NCBI GenBank assembly: GCA_964418595.1 | Contig: CAYQMF010000136.1 | Location: 1-16,592, forward strand | DNA length: 16,592 bases | Origin: CAYQMF01 sp964418595 | GTDB lineage: Bacteria > Planctomycetota > UBA1135 > UBA2386 | Direction of reading: 5' to 3' | In this document: one piece after another, positions 1 through 8,300 of the stretch | Position numbering within the stretch: position 1 is the first letter of the stretch | Layout: every line of letters begins with the position of its first letter | Program-made: the position numbers and the translations under genes | The notes under the pieces: generated by a model | Told to the model about the DNA's origin: nothing | Seen by the model: only the letters and a program-made list of their open reading frames with translations | Database searches by the model: none

Positions 1-863
1 GCCGCACCGAGGTGGCGCACTACCTCGAGAGCACGCGCGCGCAGCGGCGCGCCCTACAGGCCGCCGGCGCCCAGCGCCTCGACCTCCGCGGCGGGCGTCG
101 TGAGCCCGGCGCGCGCGACAGTCGTGTTGGTGGCGACGACGCCGGCGATGCCGGTCGACACGACGATGTCGACGACGTCGTCGAGCTGCGCGTCGGTGAG
201 GTCCGGCGCGATCTTGAGCAGGATCGGCTTCGGCTTCGGGCGCGCGCGGTTGCGCCGCTGCAGCTCGGCGAGCAGCGCCTGCAAGGGTTCCTTGTCCTGC
301 AGCGCGCGCAGGCCCGGGGTGTTGGGGCTGCTGACGTTGACCACGAAGTAGTCGACGACGTCGAACAGCGCCTGAAAGCAGGTCACGTAGTCGTCGACGG
401 CGCGCTCGTTCGGCGTGTCCTTGTTCTTGCCGATGTTGCCGCCCACGAGGATCCTGCTCTTGCGCCGGCGCAGGCGTTCGACCGCCGCCGCCACGCCGCC
501 GTTGTTGAAGCCCATGCGGTTGAGCAGCGCGCGATCGCGCGGCAGGCGGAACAGGCGCGGCTGGCTGTTGCCGGCCTGCGGCCGCGGCGTGAGTGTGCCG
601 ATCTCGACGAAGCCGAACCCCAGACAGGCGAGTTCGTCGATCCAACGCGCATCCTTGTCGAAGCCGGCGGCGAGCCCCACCGGGTTCTGGAAGTGCAGGC
701 CGAAGACCTCGCGCGCCAGCGACGGCTGCGGCGGCACGAAGCACCGCCGCAACACCCAGGCGCCGACGCCCGTGGCGCACACTGCGCGCAGCAGCCCCAT
801 CGTGAAGTAGTGCGCGCGCTCCGCGGGCATGAGGAACAACACGCGGCGCAGGAGCGCGAACAT
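1..863 (-). CDS. pyrD: Dihydroorotate dehydrogenase (quinone), class 2; interrupted by an in-frame TAG and cut by the window edge
   Basis: Oxidises dihydroorotate to orotate with FMN and passes electrons to quinone, the fourth step of pyrimidine synthesis, at the inner membrane. The start at 863 gives MFALLRRVLFLMPAERAHYF, the amphipathic N-terminal extension typical of membrane-bound class 2 enzymes. Visible family motifs are AGFDKDA (about residues 66-72), NRMGFNN (115-121), NVSSPNTPGLR (176-186, with the catalytic Ser), LLKIAPDL (215-222) and ATNTT (244-248). After residue 269 (GAGGL) there is a TAG at 56-54, and then the same frame reads GAPLRARALEVVRHLGA to the edge. The family reads GGLSGAPL here, so only the Ser codon is replaced. 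Stopping at the TAG would remove the C-terminal end of the barrel, including part of the FMN phosphate site. The start overlaps the stop of the upstream methyltransferase by one base, so translation is probably coupled. The identity is firm; whether the gene is functional is not. Confidence 0.93.
54..56 (-). other. In-frame amber codon within the GGLSG motif of pyrD
   Basis: On the minus strand the codons read GGC GGC CTG TAG GGC GCG CCG CTG. A single change from TCG (Ser) to TAG explains it, because the flanking residues on both sides match the family. It could be a nonsense mutation, a consensus error or readthrough. TAG is also the terminal stop of the genes ending at 5255 and 5310, which argues against general reassignment of UAG. 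Confidence 0.85.
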
Positions 864-1495
864 CACGACCCGGGTCCCTTGCGCCACACGAACCACCGCT
901 CCGCCCCCGCGCGCCGCGGGACGCTCGCCTCCGGAGCGAACTGCTCGACGAGCTGCAGGTGCGGTCCGAACGAGCGACGCACGTCGGCCTCCGTGACCAG
1001 GAACGGCTGCCGCCCCGGCGCCCCCGCGACGTCCGCGCGCATCGGGTAGGCGAGGTGCAGGCACACGCCCCCCGGACGCAGGAGACCCGCGACCACCGCG
1101 CCGTACGCGTCGCGCAGGTGCAGCGGCAGCGCGCAGTAGCAGGTGTAGTCGTAGACGAGGTCGAAGGCCGACGCGAACTCCGGGAGCAGCCCGAGCACGT
1201 CGCGACAGAGAACTTCGGCGTCGACCTGGTTGAGCGCGAGCAGGGCGCGCGCCTCCTCGACCGCGGCCGGCACGACGTCGAAGCCCGTCGCCACGAACCC
1301 GTGCCTCGCGAACGCGCGCAGGTCGTGGCCGCGGCCGCAGCCGGGCAGCGCGACGCGCGCACCCGTGGGGATCGCGAGCCGCGCCAGCGCCCCGCCTTCG
1401 AGCAGCCGCAGCAACGGCGGCGACGGGGCGAGCAGGTCCCACGGCGTCTGACCCTGGGCCCACGCCTCGTGCCAGTCGATCGGAGCGGCCGTCAT
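863..1495 (-). CDS. TPMT-family SAM-dependent methyltransferase
   Basis: A 210-residue cytoplasmic class I methyltransferase of the thiopurine/thiol/halide methyltransferase type, which transfers a methyl group from S-adenosylmethionine to a small acceptor, often sulfur. The N-terminus has the family signature of a Trp-rich segment followed by GQTPWD (residues 15-20). SAM motif I is VALPGCGRGHDL (48-59), the acidic end of strand 2 is GFDVV (71-75), and FDLVYDYTCYCALP (111-124) is the characteristic TPMT-like motif IV region. An ATG 39 bases upstream (1534) is possible, but the start at 1495 fits the family and sits 9 nt after a TGTAAT hexamer. The stop overlaps the pyrD start (TGATG). The true substrate cannot be told; detoxification or sulfur methylation is a family-based guess. 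Confidence 0.88.
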   Translation of the reverse strand: MTAAPIDWHEAWAQGQTPWDLLAPSPPLLRLLEGGALARLAIPTGARVALPGCGRGHDLRAFARHGFVATGFDVVPAAVEEARALLALNQVDAEVLCRDVLGLLPEFASAFDLVYDYTCYCALPLHLRDAYGAVVAGLLRPGGVCLHLAYPMRADVAGAPGRQPFLVTEADVRRSFGPHLQLVEQFAPEASVPRRAGAERWFVWRKGPGS

Positions 1496-1504
1496 CGGCG
1501 CGGG

Positions 1505-1510
1505 ATTACA
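1505..1510 (-). promoter_or_regulatory. Candidate -10 element for the methyltransferase-pyrD pair
   Basis: The minus strand reads TGTAATCCCGCGCCGATG. The TGTAAT hexamer ends 9 nt before the ATG at 1495, which would place transcription initiation at or next to the start codon. There is no Shine-Dalgarno sequence in between. The arrangement closely matches the one upstream of 4632. Confidence 0.5.
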
Positions 1511-1547
1511 CCGCGCGCGTGCGCGCCGCGCCAAGGCCGAGTGACGA

Positions 1548-2015
1548 TCAGTCCGGCGTCTCGATGTCCTTCTGATCCACCAGGTCGAACCCGGCGCGGC
1601 GGATGATGTCGGCCGCGGCGTCGATGTTGTCGACGTGCACCGCGAGCACCGGGCGGTCGTTCATCCGCAGGAGCATCGTGTAGATGTAGAACACGTTCAG
1701 CTCGGCGCGCACCATCGACGCCAGCAGATGGCTCACGCCGTGCGCCTCGTCGCCCGGCAGGATCACGCCGAGCAGGCGCGTGCTGCACACGAGCCGCCCG
1801 CCGTTGCCCATCTCCTCGATCGCCTTCGCCGGCTTGTCGACCACGATGCGCACCACCGCGTGGTCGTGGGCGTCGAGGATCGACAGGCCGAGGATCTTGA
1901 TGTGCGCCTGGTCGAGGACGTAGACGACCCGCTGCAGCGAACCGACCCGGTTCGGCAGGAAGAACGAGATCTGCGTGATCTTCGGGAATGCCTGATCGCG
2001 CGCGGTTTCGAGCAT
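1548..2015 (-). CDS. Tandem ACT-domain protein
   Basis: A 155-residue cytoplasmic protein made of two ACT domains with no catalytic domain. The first (about residues 12-70) begins ITQISFFLPNRVGSLQRVVY, with the usual N-x-x-G-S-L ligand-loop pattern. The second (about 92-150) includes VSHLLASMVRAELNVFYIYT and ends AGFDLVDQKD. Stand-alone double ACT proteins of this kind (COG4747-like) are thought to bind amino acids and act as regulatory subunits; the ligand is unknown here. The ATG at 2015 was chosen because homology begins at once and AGG lies 7 nt upstream (CAGGCGAAGAC-ATG). The gene follows the Gfo/Idh gene by 71 nt and may be co-transcribed with it. An alternative is a diverged acetolactate synthase small subunit, but the protein lacks that family's typical sequence. 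Confidence 0.86.
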   Translation of the reverse strand: MLETARDQAFPKITQISFFLPNRVGSLQRVVYVLDQAHIKILGLSILDAHDHAVVRIVVDKPAKAIEEMGNGGRLVCSTRLLGVILPGDEAHGVSHLLASMVRAELNVFYIYTMLLRMNDRPVLAVHVDNIDAAADIIRRAGFDLVDQKDIETPD

Positions 2016-2021
2016 GTCTTC

Positions 2022-2026
2022 GCCTG
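2022..2026 (-). promoter_or_regulatory. Shine-Dalgarno-like site for the ACT-domain gene
   Basis: The minus strand reads CAGGCGAAGACATG. AGG (2025-2023) lies 7 nt from the ATG at 2015 and supports that start. This internal gene uses a ribosome-binding site, unlike the first genes of neighbouring units. Confidence 0.45.
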
Positions 2027-2086
2027 AAGCATCGGCCGGGACGGGGCCCGGGCCTGACTCAATCCGGGATCGATCGCAACGAAAAC

Positions 2087-3364
2087 TCAGCGCCCCGGCC
2101 GCGCCACCGGATCGACCGGCAGCGGACCGAACTCGTAGCTCGTCGGGCCCTGGCGCGGCGACTCCATGGCCTGCTCCCACGTCACCGGCTTGCCGGTGTA
2201 CGTGGCCATCCGACCCATGACCGCGGTCAGCGTCGACTTCGCCCCGTTCTCGGCCTCGTTGATCGGCTTGCCGGCGCGGATGCTGGCGAAGAGCGCGTCG
2301 TGCTCCGTCTGGTACGGGTCGTTGTTCTCGCCGTCGTAGGTCCAGTCGCCGTCCTTGCTCTTGATCCGGAAGCCGCCGCCATCCATGTCGGCGCGCCCGT
2401 CCGATCCGATGAGGTGCTCGGACACCGCGTTCCAGCAGCCGTCGATCTGCCGGCACTGCGAGAACATGAACGAGCCGTCGCCGAACTCGAAGTGCACGGC
2501 GTGGTGGTCGAAGATGTGGCCGAAGCGCGCTTCGGTCCGCACCTGCCGGCCGCCCATCCCGTACGCGCGCACCGGGTAGGCCCGCTTCGCCCAGTTGATG
2601 ACGTCGAGGTTGTGGATGTGCTGCTCGACGATGTGGTCGCCGGACAGCCACGAGAAGTACAGCCAGTTGCGGAGCTGCCACTCCATGTCGGACATCTCCG
2701 GCGTGCGGTCCTTCGACCACAGGCTGCCCATGTTCCAGTAGCAGCGCGCCGCGACGATGTCGCCGATGGCGCCGCCGTGCACGCGCCGCATCAACTCCTG
2801 GTAGCCGTTCTGATGGTGGCGCTGCAGGCCGACGCCGATGGCGAGGCCCTTGGCCTTGGCCATCTCCGCGGCCTCGAGCACCATGCGCACGCCCCAGCCG
2901 TCGACGGCCACCGGCTTCTCCATGAACACGTGCAGGCCGCGCTCGATGGCGGCCTTGAGCTGCATGGGGCGGAAGTGCGGCGGCGTCGCGAGGATCACCA
3001 TGTCGATCCCGCTGTCCATCAGCTTCTCGAAGGCATCCATGCCGTGGAAGCGATGGTCGGGCTCGGCCGCGACGCGCTCGGCGAGGTCCTTGCTCCCGGC
3101 GAGGTTCTTGTGCGAACTCTCGAGCCGATCCTGGAACGCGTCCGCCATCCCGGTGAGCTGCACGGGGCCCTTGGTGCGCAGCGCCTGCGCCGCCGCACCG
3201 CTGCCGCGGCCACCGCACCCCACGAGACCCACGCGGATGAGGTCGTCGGGGCCGAAGCGCGGTTGGCGCGGGCCGACGAGCGGGACCGCCGCCAGCGCGG
3301 CGGCGCCGGCGAGGACGTCGCGGCGGGTGGGTTGGGGAGAGGAAGGCGCGGAGGGCGAAGTCAT
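2087..3364 (-). CDS. Tat-exported Gfo/Idh/MocA-family oxidoreductase
   Basis: A 425-residue predicted NAD(P)-dependent sugar or polyol dehydrogenase. The twin-arginine signal TRRDVLAGAAALAAVPLV (residues 13-30) sends the folded, cofactor-loaded protein to the periplasm. The Rossmann motif VGLVGCGGRGSG (45-56) binds the nucleotide, FMEKPVAVD (137-145) is the family's E-K-P motif, and EQHIHNLDVINW (237-248) carries the H-x-x-D pair used in catalysis or substrate binding in many members. Secreted paralogues of this type are numerous in Planctomycetota. The substrate is unknown. The start at 3364 is preceded by TAACCT ending 9 nt upstream and no Shine-Dalgarno site. It is the first gene of a probable unit that continues into the ACT gene. 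Confidence 0.93.
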   Translation of the reverse strand: MTSPSAPSSPQPTRRDVLAGAAALAAVPLVGPRQPRFGPDDLIRVGLVGCGGRGSGAAAQALRTKGPVQLTGMADAFQDRLESSHKNLAGSKDLAERVAAEPDHRFHGMDAFEKLMDSGIDMVILATPPHFRPMQLKAAIERGLHVFMEKPVAVDGWGVRMVLEAAEMAKAKGLAIGVGLQRHHQNGYQELMRRVHGGAIGDIVAARCYWNMGSLWSKDRTPEMSDMEWQLRNWLYFSWLSGDHIVEQHIHNLDVINWAKRAYPVRAYGMGGRQVRTEARFGHIFDHHAVHFEFGDGSFMFSQCRQIDGCWNAVSEHLIGSDGRADMDGGGFRIKSKDGDWTYDGENNDPYQTEHDALFASIRAGKPINEAENGAKSTLTAVMGRMATYTGKPVTWEQAMESPRQGPTSYEFGPLPVDPVARPGR

Positions 3365-3373
3365 GGCCGCGCA

Positions 3374-3379
3374 AGGTTA
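3374..3379 (-). promoter_or_regulatory. Candidate -10 element for the Gfo/Idh gene
   Basis: The minus strand reads TAACCTTGCGCGGCCATG. The hexamer ends 9 nt before the ATG at 3364, too close for a Shine-Dalgarno leader, which suggests a leaderless or nearly leaderless transcript. Confidence 0.45.
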
Positions 3380-3419
3380 GCAGACGGGCCGGGATCGCCC
3401 GCACCTGCAACGTGCGCGT

Positions 3420-4568
3420 TCACTTGTCGGCGATCGCCTCCACCACCATCCGCAAGAACGTGGCGTCCGCCTGCTGCGCCCCGCTGTGCCACCGCCACAC
3501 GACCACGAGGTCGTGGCCCGGCGACACGAACACCGTGTTGTTGCCCGCGCCGCGCGCCCCGAACGCGTCCGCCGGCAACCCCGGCCAGTTGTGTCCCTTG
3601 GTGTCGAGCCACCACAGGAACCCGTAGTCCGGCCCGTGCGCGCTCGGCGTGAGCGCGGCCTTCACGTAGGCCTCCGGCACGATGCGGGTCTCACCCCACA
3701 CGCCACCGCGCAGCCACAGGTAGCCGACGCGCGCGAAGTCGAAGGAGCTGATCCACACGCCGCCGCCCCAGCGCGTCCCGCCGCTGACCGACGGCACCGA
3801 CACGCCGTCGATCTCGACCGCCGCGTTGCGGTACGGGATCCAGCGCCACGTGTCCGACGCGCCGATCGGCGCCATCACCTGCTCGCGGAACACGTCGGGC
3901 ACCGATCGGCCGAACACGCGCAGGAGCGACAGCGCGAAGCGGTTGATGCGCACGTCGTTGTATTCGTAGAACGTGCCCGGCTCGCGCAGCTCGCGCGGTC
4001 GCCGCTCGCCCGCACCGAACTCCTGCTTGCCGATGAAGTCGTGCGCCTTCCCCCACAGGCTGCCCTCCCACTCGGACTGCTGCTGCAGGTGATGGCGCCA
4101 CGTGACCTTGCCGTTGTGCTCCGAGGCGTAGCCGCCGTCGGCGACCAGCTCCGCCACCGGCGCGTCGAGGTCGCCGATCTTTCCGTCGCGCACCGCGACC
4201 CCCATCACCGTCGACAGCAGGCTCTTCGCGACCGAATAGGTCGGATCGACCGCGTGCGTGTCGCCGAACTCCGCCACCACGTAGCCGTGCCGGATGACGA
4301 GACCGTTGGTGTCGGCGCGGTCCTCGGGGATCGGCCCGAGCAGCGCGCCGAAGATCTCCTCCTGCTTGCCGAAGTCCTTCGGCCAGTCGGTCGGGTGTGC
4401 CTTGGCGAACGCGATCGCCGCGTCCAGCCGCCCGGCGTCCATGCCGACCTCCGCGGGCGCCTTGTGCGCCCATTCGCCGGGCGGCGGGAAGTACGGCGCC
4501 TGCGCAACGACCTTGCCGGCGAGCACGACCCACAATGCGATCCAACGGCACACGTGCACGGTCGCCAT
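3420..4568 (-). CDS. Secreted serine hydrolase of the beta-lactamase/DD-peptidase-like (class C) superfamily
   Basis: A 382-residue exported hydrolase of the penicillin-binding-protein-like (beta-lactamase-related) fold. Residues 1-23 form a Sec signal with hydrophobic core IALWVVLAGKVVA and likely cleavage after VAQA. The nucleophile motif S-x-x-K is SVAK at 112-115 in PTYSVAKSLLS. The second motif region is YEYNDVRIN (201-209), where Y-N-D stands in for the usual Y-x-N. The C-terminal FGARGAGNNTVFVSPGHDLVVV region matches the end of the fold where the KTG-like strand lies. Probable roles are peptidase, esterase or amidase in the periplasm; nothing points to antibiotic resistance. A GTG start at 4577 would add three residues, but those bases overlap the apparent -10 hexamer. 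It is divergent from the gene at 4632. Confidence 0.88.
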   Translation of the reverse strand: MATVHVCRWIALWVVLAGKVVAQAPYFPPPGEWAHKAPAEVGMDAGRLDAAIAFAKAHPTDWPKDFGKQEEIFGALLGPIPEDRADTNGLVIRHGYVVAEFGDTHAVDPTYSVAKSLLSTVMGVAVRDGKIGDLDAPVAELVADGGYASEHNGKVTWRHHLQQQSEWEGSLWGKAHDFIGKQEFGAGERRPRELREPGTFYEYNDVRINRFALSLLRVFGRSVPDVFREQVMAPIGASDTWRWIPYRNAAVEIDGVSVPSVSGGTRWGGGVWISSFDFARVGYLWLRGGVWGETRIVPEAYVKAALTPSAHGPDYGFLWWLDTKGHNWPGLPADAFGARGAGNNTVFVSPGHDLVVVWRWHSGAQQADATFLRMVVEAIADK

Positions 4569-4575
4569 CGCCGGC

Positions 4576-4581
4576 ACGTTA
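4576..4581 (-). promoter_or_regulatory. Candidate -10 element for the serine hydrolase
   Basis: The minus strand reads TAACGTGCCGGCGATG. The hexamer ends 7 nt before the ATG at 4568, a leaderless-type layout. An overlapping GGAG just upstream could instead act as a ribosome site for a GTG start at 4577, so the reading is ambiguous. Confidence 0.38.
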
Positions 4582-4617
4582 CTCCGCGCCCCCTGTTCCG
4601 CCGCAGGATCTCGCTCC

Positions 4618-4623
4618 TAGAAT
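4618..4623 (+). promoter_or_regulatory. Candidate -10 element (TAGAAT) for the secreted protein at 4632
   Basis: TAGAATCCCGCCGCATG places a near-consensus -10 hexamer 8 nt before the start codon, leaving no room for a ribosome-binding site. It is preceded by CGCTCCTA, an octamer also found at 9002-9009 in front of the amidohydrolase. Confidence 0.55.
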
Positions 4624-4631
4624 CCCGCCGC

Positions 4632-5255
4632 ATGTCCACCCCCCGCCGCTTCCTGTTCCTCACGTCCGCCCTCCTCCTCCTCGCCGCACCGCTCGCCGCG
4701 CAAAAGCGCACCGCCAAGCCGGAGCAGACGGTCCCCGACCTCCTCAAGGCCGCCAATGCCGCGTTCGACGCCAAGGAGTACGGCACCACGGTGTCCGCGC
4801 TGCAGGAGGCGCTGCGCCTCGTGCAGCAGAAGCAGCGCGCCGCCCTCGTCGACGCGCTCCCCAAGCCCGCCGGCTGGGAGATCGAGGATCAGAAGCAGGA
4901 CGAGATGAACGCGGCCTTCGCCGGCCTCGCCGCGCTCGGCTCGGCCGTCACCCGCAAGTACACCAAGGGTGATCAGTCGATCAACATCGAGATCTTCGCC
5001 AACTCACCGACGGCCCAGATGGTGGGGATGATGTTCAGCAACCCGGTGCTGCTGCAGGCGCAGGGCGGCGAGGTCGTCGAGTACGGCGTGCACAAGGCCC
5101 TGCTCAAGAAGGAGGGCGACTCCTACGAGATGCAGCTCCTCATGCACGGCAAGCACCTGATCACGGTGCGGACCAACGGCGTGAGCGACAAGGACCTGTT
5201 CGCCATCATCGACCAGAAGTCGGTCGACGCGCTCGACAAGCAGCTCGGCAAGTAG
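4632..5255 (+). CDS. Secreted conserved protein of unknown function
   Basis: A 207-residue protein with a clear Sec signal: RR in the n-region, core FLFLTSALLLLAAPLAA, likely cleavage after LAAQ (residue 24). Residues 33-75 form a short helical hairpin rich in Ala, Leu and Gln (PDLLKAANAAFDAKEYGTTV...) that resembles a single TPR-like unit. The rest (about 78-195) looks like an alpha/beta domain with the recurring features GWEIED, RKYTKGDQSINIEIFANSP and HGKHLITVRTNG. I have seen this pattern in uncharacterised secreted bacterial proteins but cannot attach a function. The ATG at 4632 is fixed by the signal peptide and by the TAGAAT hexamer 8 nt upstream. The stop lies in the first copy of a tandem repeat. 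Confidence 0.82.
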   Translation: MSTPRRFLFLTSALLLLAAPLAAQKRTAKPEQTVPDLLKAANAAFDAKEYGTTVSALQEALRLVQQKQRAALVDALPKPAGWEIEDQKQDEMNAAFAGLAALGSAVTRKYTKGDQSINIEIFANSPTAQMVGMMFSNPVLLQAQGGEVVEYGVHKALLKKEGDSYEMQLLMHGKHLITVRTNGVSDKDLFAIIDQKSVDALDKQLGK

Positions 5256-5288
5256 GCAGCTCGGCAAGTAGGCAGTTGGGGCAAGTAG
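5240..5288 (+). repeat. Three tandem copies of a 16-17 bp unit across a stop codon
   Basis: Copies are GCAGCTCGGCAAGTAG at 5240-5255, an identical copy at 5256-5271, and a diverged GCAGTTGGGGCAAGTAG at 5272-5288. The first copy encodes the last residues and TAG stop of the secreted protein. The unit length is not a multiple of three, so the later TAGs fall in other frames. The array fills most of the 54 nt between two convergent genes. No classical terminator is visible there; a 4-bp CGGC/GCCG stem follows without a T tract. Confidence 0.9.
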
Positions 5289-5309
5289 CCGGCCGAGGCC
5301 GCGCCGCGC

Positions 5310-8300
5310 CTACCTCGTCTCGAAGCGGTACGCGAGCGCGAACGACCGCAGCGCCGGGGACGCGGGCGGCGTGCCCGAGAGCGCGTTGGTCAGCACGAAG
5401 CGCCAGTTCACGTAGCGCACGTCGTCGGGCGTGAACGTGTCGCGCGGCCCCGCGAAGCGGGCGACGAACGCGGGATCGCTGAGGTCGGCCGGCGTCGTCG
5501 TGTACGCGGTGAGGTTGCGCGTGTAGAGATGCGTCCACCAGTCGCGCGGCTGACCGTTGACGAGGCGCACGTCGTCCTTGCGGATGTGCGCGTCGCCCGC
5601 CTTCAGCGGATCGAGGGGGAAGTTCTTCGCGTCCGGTCGCGTGCTGCTGCGATCGGCGAGGGCACGCCACGGCTGCGGATCCACGGCGCCGGCGCCGCGG
5701 TACTCGGCAACCACCGACGTGCCCCCGGGCAGGCGATCGAGCGGCGGGTCGAACAGCGGCGCGTAGACGACCTTCTGTCCCGCCGGGAAGCTGCGCGCGA
5801 AGAACGGCCCGAGGCGCGGGTCTTGGGTCGGATCCTGGATGCGGTGCGGGTCGAGCAGCTCGACGAAGCCGGCGGTCGCCACGGTCTTGTTCTTCACGAA
5901 GTCGACCATCGCCCAGTACACCGAGTTGTCGAGGGCCGCCGTGCGCTGGCCGATCGCGGTGTAGCCGCCGCTCGCATCCAGCCAGTCGGGCGTGCCGTCC
6001 TGCACGTAGCGCGGCGTGCCCGCGACCTCGCCGCCGCCGGAGAACGCGCGGAACGCCGGCATCGCCGACGACTGCACCGAGAGCGCGATCTGCCAGCCGT
6101 TGCCGCCGTTGGGGCGCGGCCGCTCGTTGACGCCGAACGGCTCCACCCACACGTCGGCGAGCAGCGGCAGCGCGATCGAGCCGAGCAGGCCGCCGGTGCG
6201 CACGTCGATGCGCGTCGACCCGCCGAGTTCGATGTTCTGCGCGTTGCTCCAGAAGCCCAGGTTGAAGCGAAACGTGTTGTTCACGACCGACGCCCAGCGC
6301 CCCTGCCCCTGCAGGAACGGCGCCAGGATGTAGGGCTCGTTCACCCTGGCGGCGCTCAGCGTGTCGGAGCCGAGCCCGCTGTTGCCGCCCTGCGCCATCA
6401 CCTGCTCGTCGCGCCAGGTGAAGTACGGCCGCTCGAAGCGCGGCGTCGCCGCGTAGCGGTTGATGTTGTTCGGCTCGCGCACGAACTGCGCGGGATCGAT
6501 CACCCACGCCTTGTTGCGGTAGGCCACGTGCGGCGCAGGCGCGTCCTCCTTGCGGAACGCGCGGTCGAGGTTGTGGACGTAGTTGTCGGCGAAGCGGCGG
6601 CGCAGGCCGGAACCGGCGAGAGTCGGCAACGCGGTGAACGACCCCACGCAGTTCTCCGGCCGGTACTCGCCGTGCCCGAGGAACAGGCTCGTGGTGTCGA
6701 ACTCGTCGAACACGCCCGCCGACGCCGACGCGACGCCCCAGTACATCTGCTCGACGTCGAGGTTGAAGTCGAACGGGTCGCTGCGGCCGAGGCTGAGGTC
6801 GATCTCGCGCCACGCGGTCTGCAGGCGTGCGCCGTACGGGTTGGTGGGGTTCTGGATCGGCAGGCCGAAGGCCACGCTCGCCGTGGCCGTGGCGACCTGG
6901 CCTTCGCCCGCGACGTGCTCCGGACAGAACCGCAGCACGCTGGTCTGCGGCGGCGGTTGGATCTGGTTCAAGTCGTCGACCACCTTGCGCACGCGCGCGG
7001 TCGGCCGGCCCTGCAGGCGGCCGTCGGCGAGGTACACCACCGCCCCGAACAGATCATCGAGCGGGAAGGCGTTGGCGTTCGGCGGCGTGTTCGGCGCCTG
7101 GATCTCGTCGGCGACGTAGTACGACGGCTGCTCGTCCTCGTCGCGCGCCGCGAAGCGCCGGACCACGGACACCGCGTGGTTGTCGGGGAACAGCGTCACG
7201 CCGCTCCCCGTGCGGCGCATGTCGAGGGCGAACGGCGCGGCCACGTGCAGCCCCGGCGTCGTCAGGAACTGCAGGTCGAGCTGGCCGCCGGTCGCGTCCT
7301 TGATGCCGTCGCGCCCGCCGACCACGTGCACGTAGTACTTGAAGCTCTTGGCCGCGAAGGTCCGGGTCTCGTCGACCGACCGCATCGCGGCGTCGAGGTA
7401 CATCCCCAGCGGCGCCTGCAGCCGGAACGTCGTGCCGACCGCGTCCACGGCCACCACCGTGCCGGCCACGAGGTGCGGCGTCATGAACTTGGCGTGGCTG
7501 AACAGGGCCGGGTCGATGCCCCGCTGCTGCACGAACTGCTGGATGCCGGCCGCATCGAGCAGGTCGCGCGTCGCGCAGAACAGCGAATCCAGCGGCTGCA
7601 CCGACGCCGGATCCACCGGCCGGTTGAAGCGCACGATCGCGCCGGCGAAGGGCGAGACGTTGTCGCCGGGTTCGAGCGGCGAGCCGTCGGCGTTGGGCAA
7701 GGGCGCGGGCGACCACTGCACGAAGTTGCGCGGGTCGTCGCCGAAGACCGGCCCGTTGCCGATGCGCCGCTGCGCGGCGAACTCGGCGTCGAGCACAGCG
7801 CGCGGTGCATTGGCGGCGAGCCAGCGCTCACCGGCGACGGAGCGCGGGTTGCTCGGATAGCCGGGCAACCGACGCGGGTCGTTCTCGCGCAGCCCCACCG
7901 TCCGCGTCACCAGCGCGCGCACGTGCCCGACCGAAGGCTGGCCGCGGTCGTCGAGCGGGTCGGCGAGGATCTCCGTCACCGCCACCGGGATCCCGCTGTT
8001 GTCGATGAACAGGCGGATCCCGTCGCCGTCGTCGATCTCGTGGGCGAGCCCGTTCTTGAACAGGGTCACCTCCTGGGTCGTGGCGTCGACGTCCTCGACC
8101 TTCTCCAGGTACATCGTCAGCGCGCCCACCAGCCGCAGTGGCACCATGCTCGCGTGCAGCCCGCCGGAGCGGTCGCGACCGTTTCCGGCGCGGAACGACA
8201 AGACCACCTCGCCGCCGTCCGGCGCGACGAGGCCCGGGATCGAGAGCGGCCCGGTCGTAGCGACCCGGACCTCGATGTTCTTCGTCCCTGCCTCGTCCCC

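Noticed and set aside
12..1049. A 345-codon open frame on the plus strand opposite pyrD and the methyltransferase
   Set aside because: The translation is low-complexity and unlike any family, whereas both minus-strand genes have clear catalytic motifs.
3420..4568. Serine hydrolase as an antibiotic-resistance beta-lactamase
   Set aside because: Only the general fold and the S-x-x-K motif are supported; the Y-x-N position is altered and no resistance context is present.
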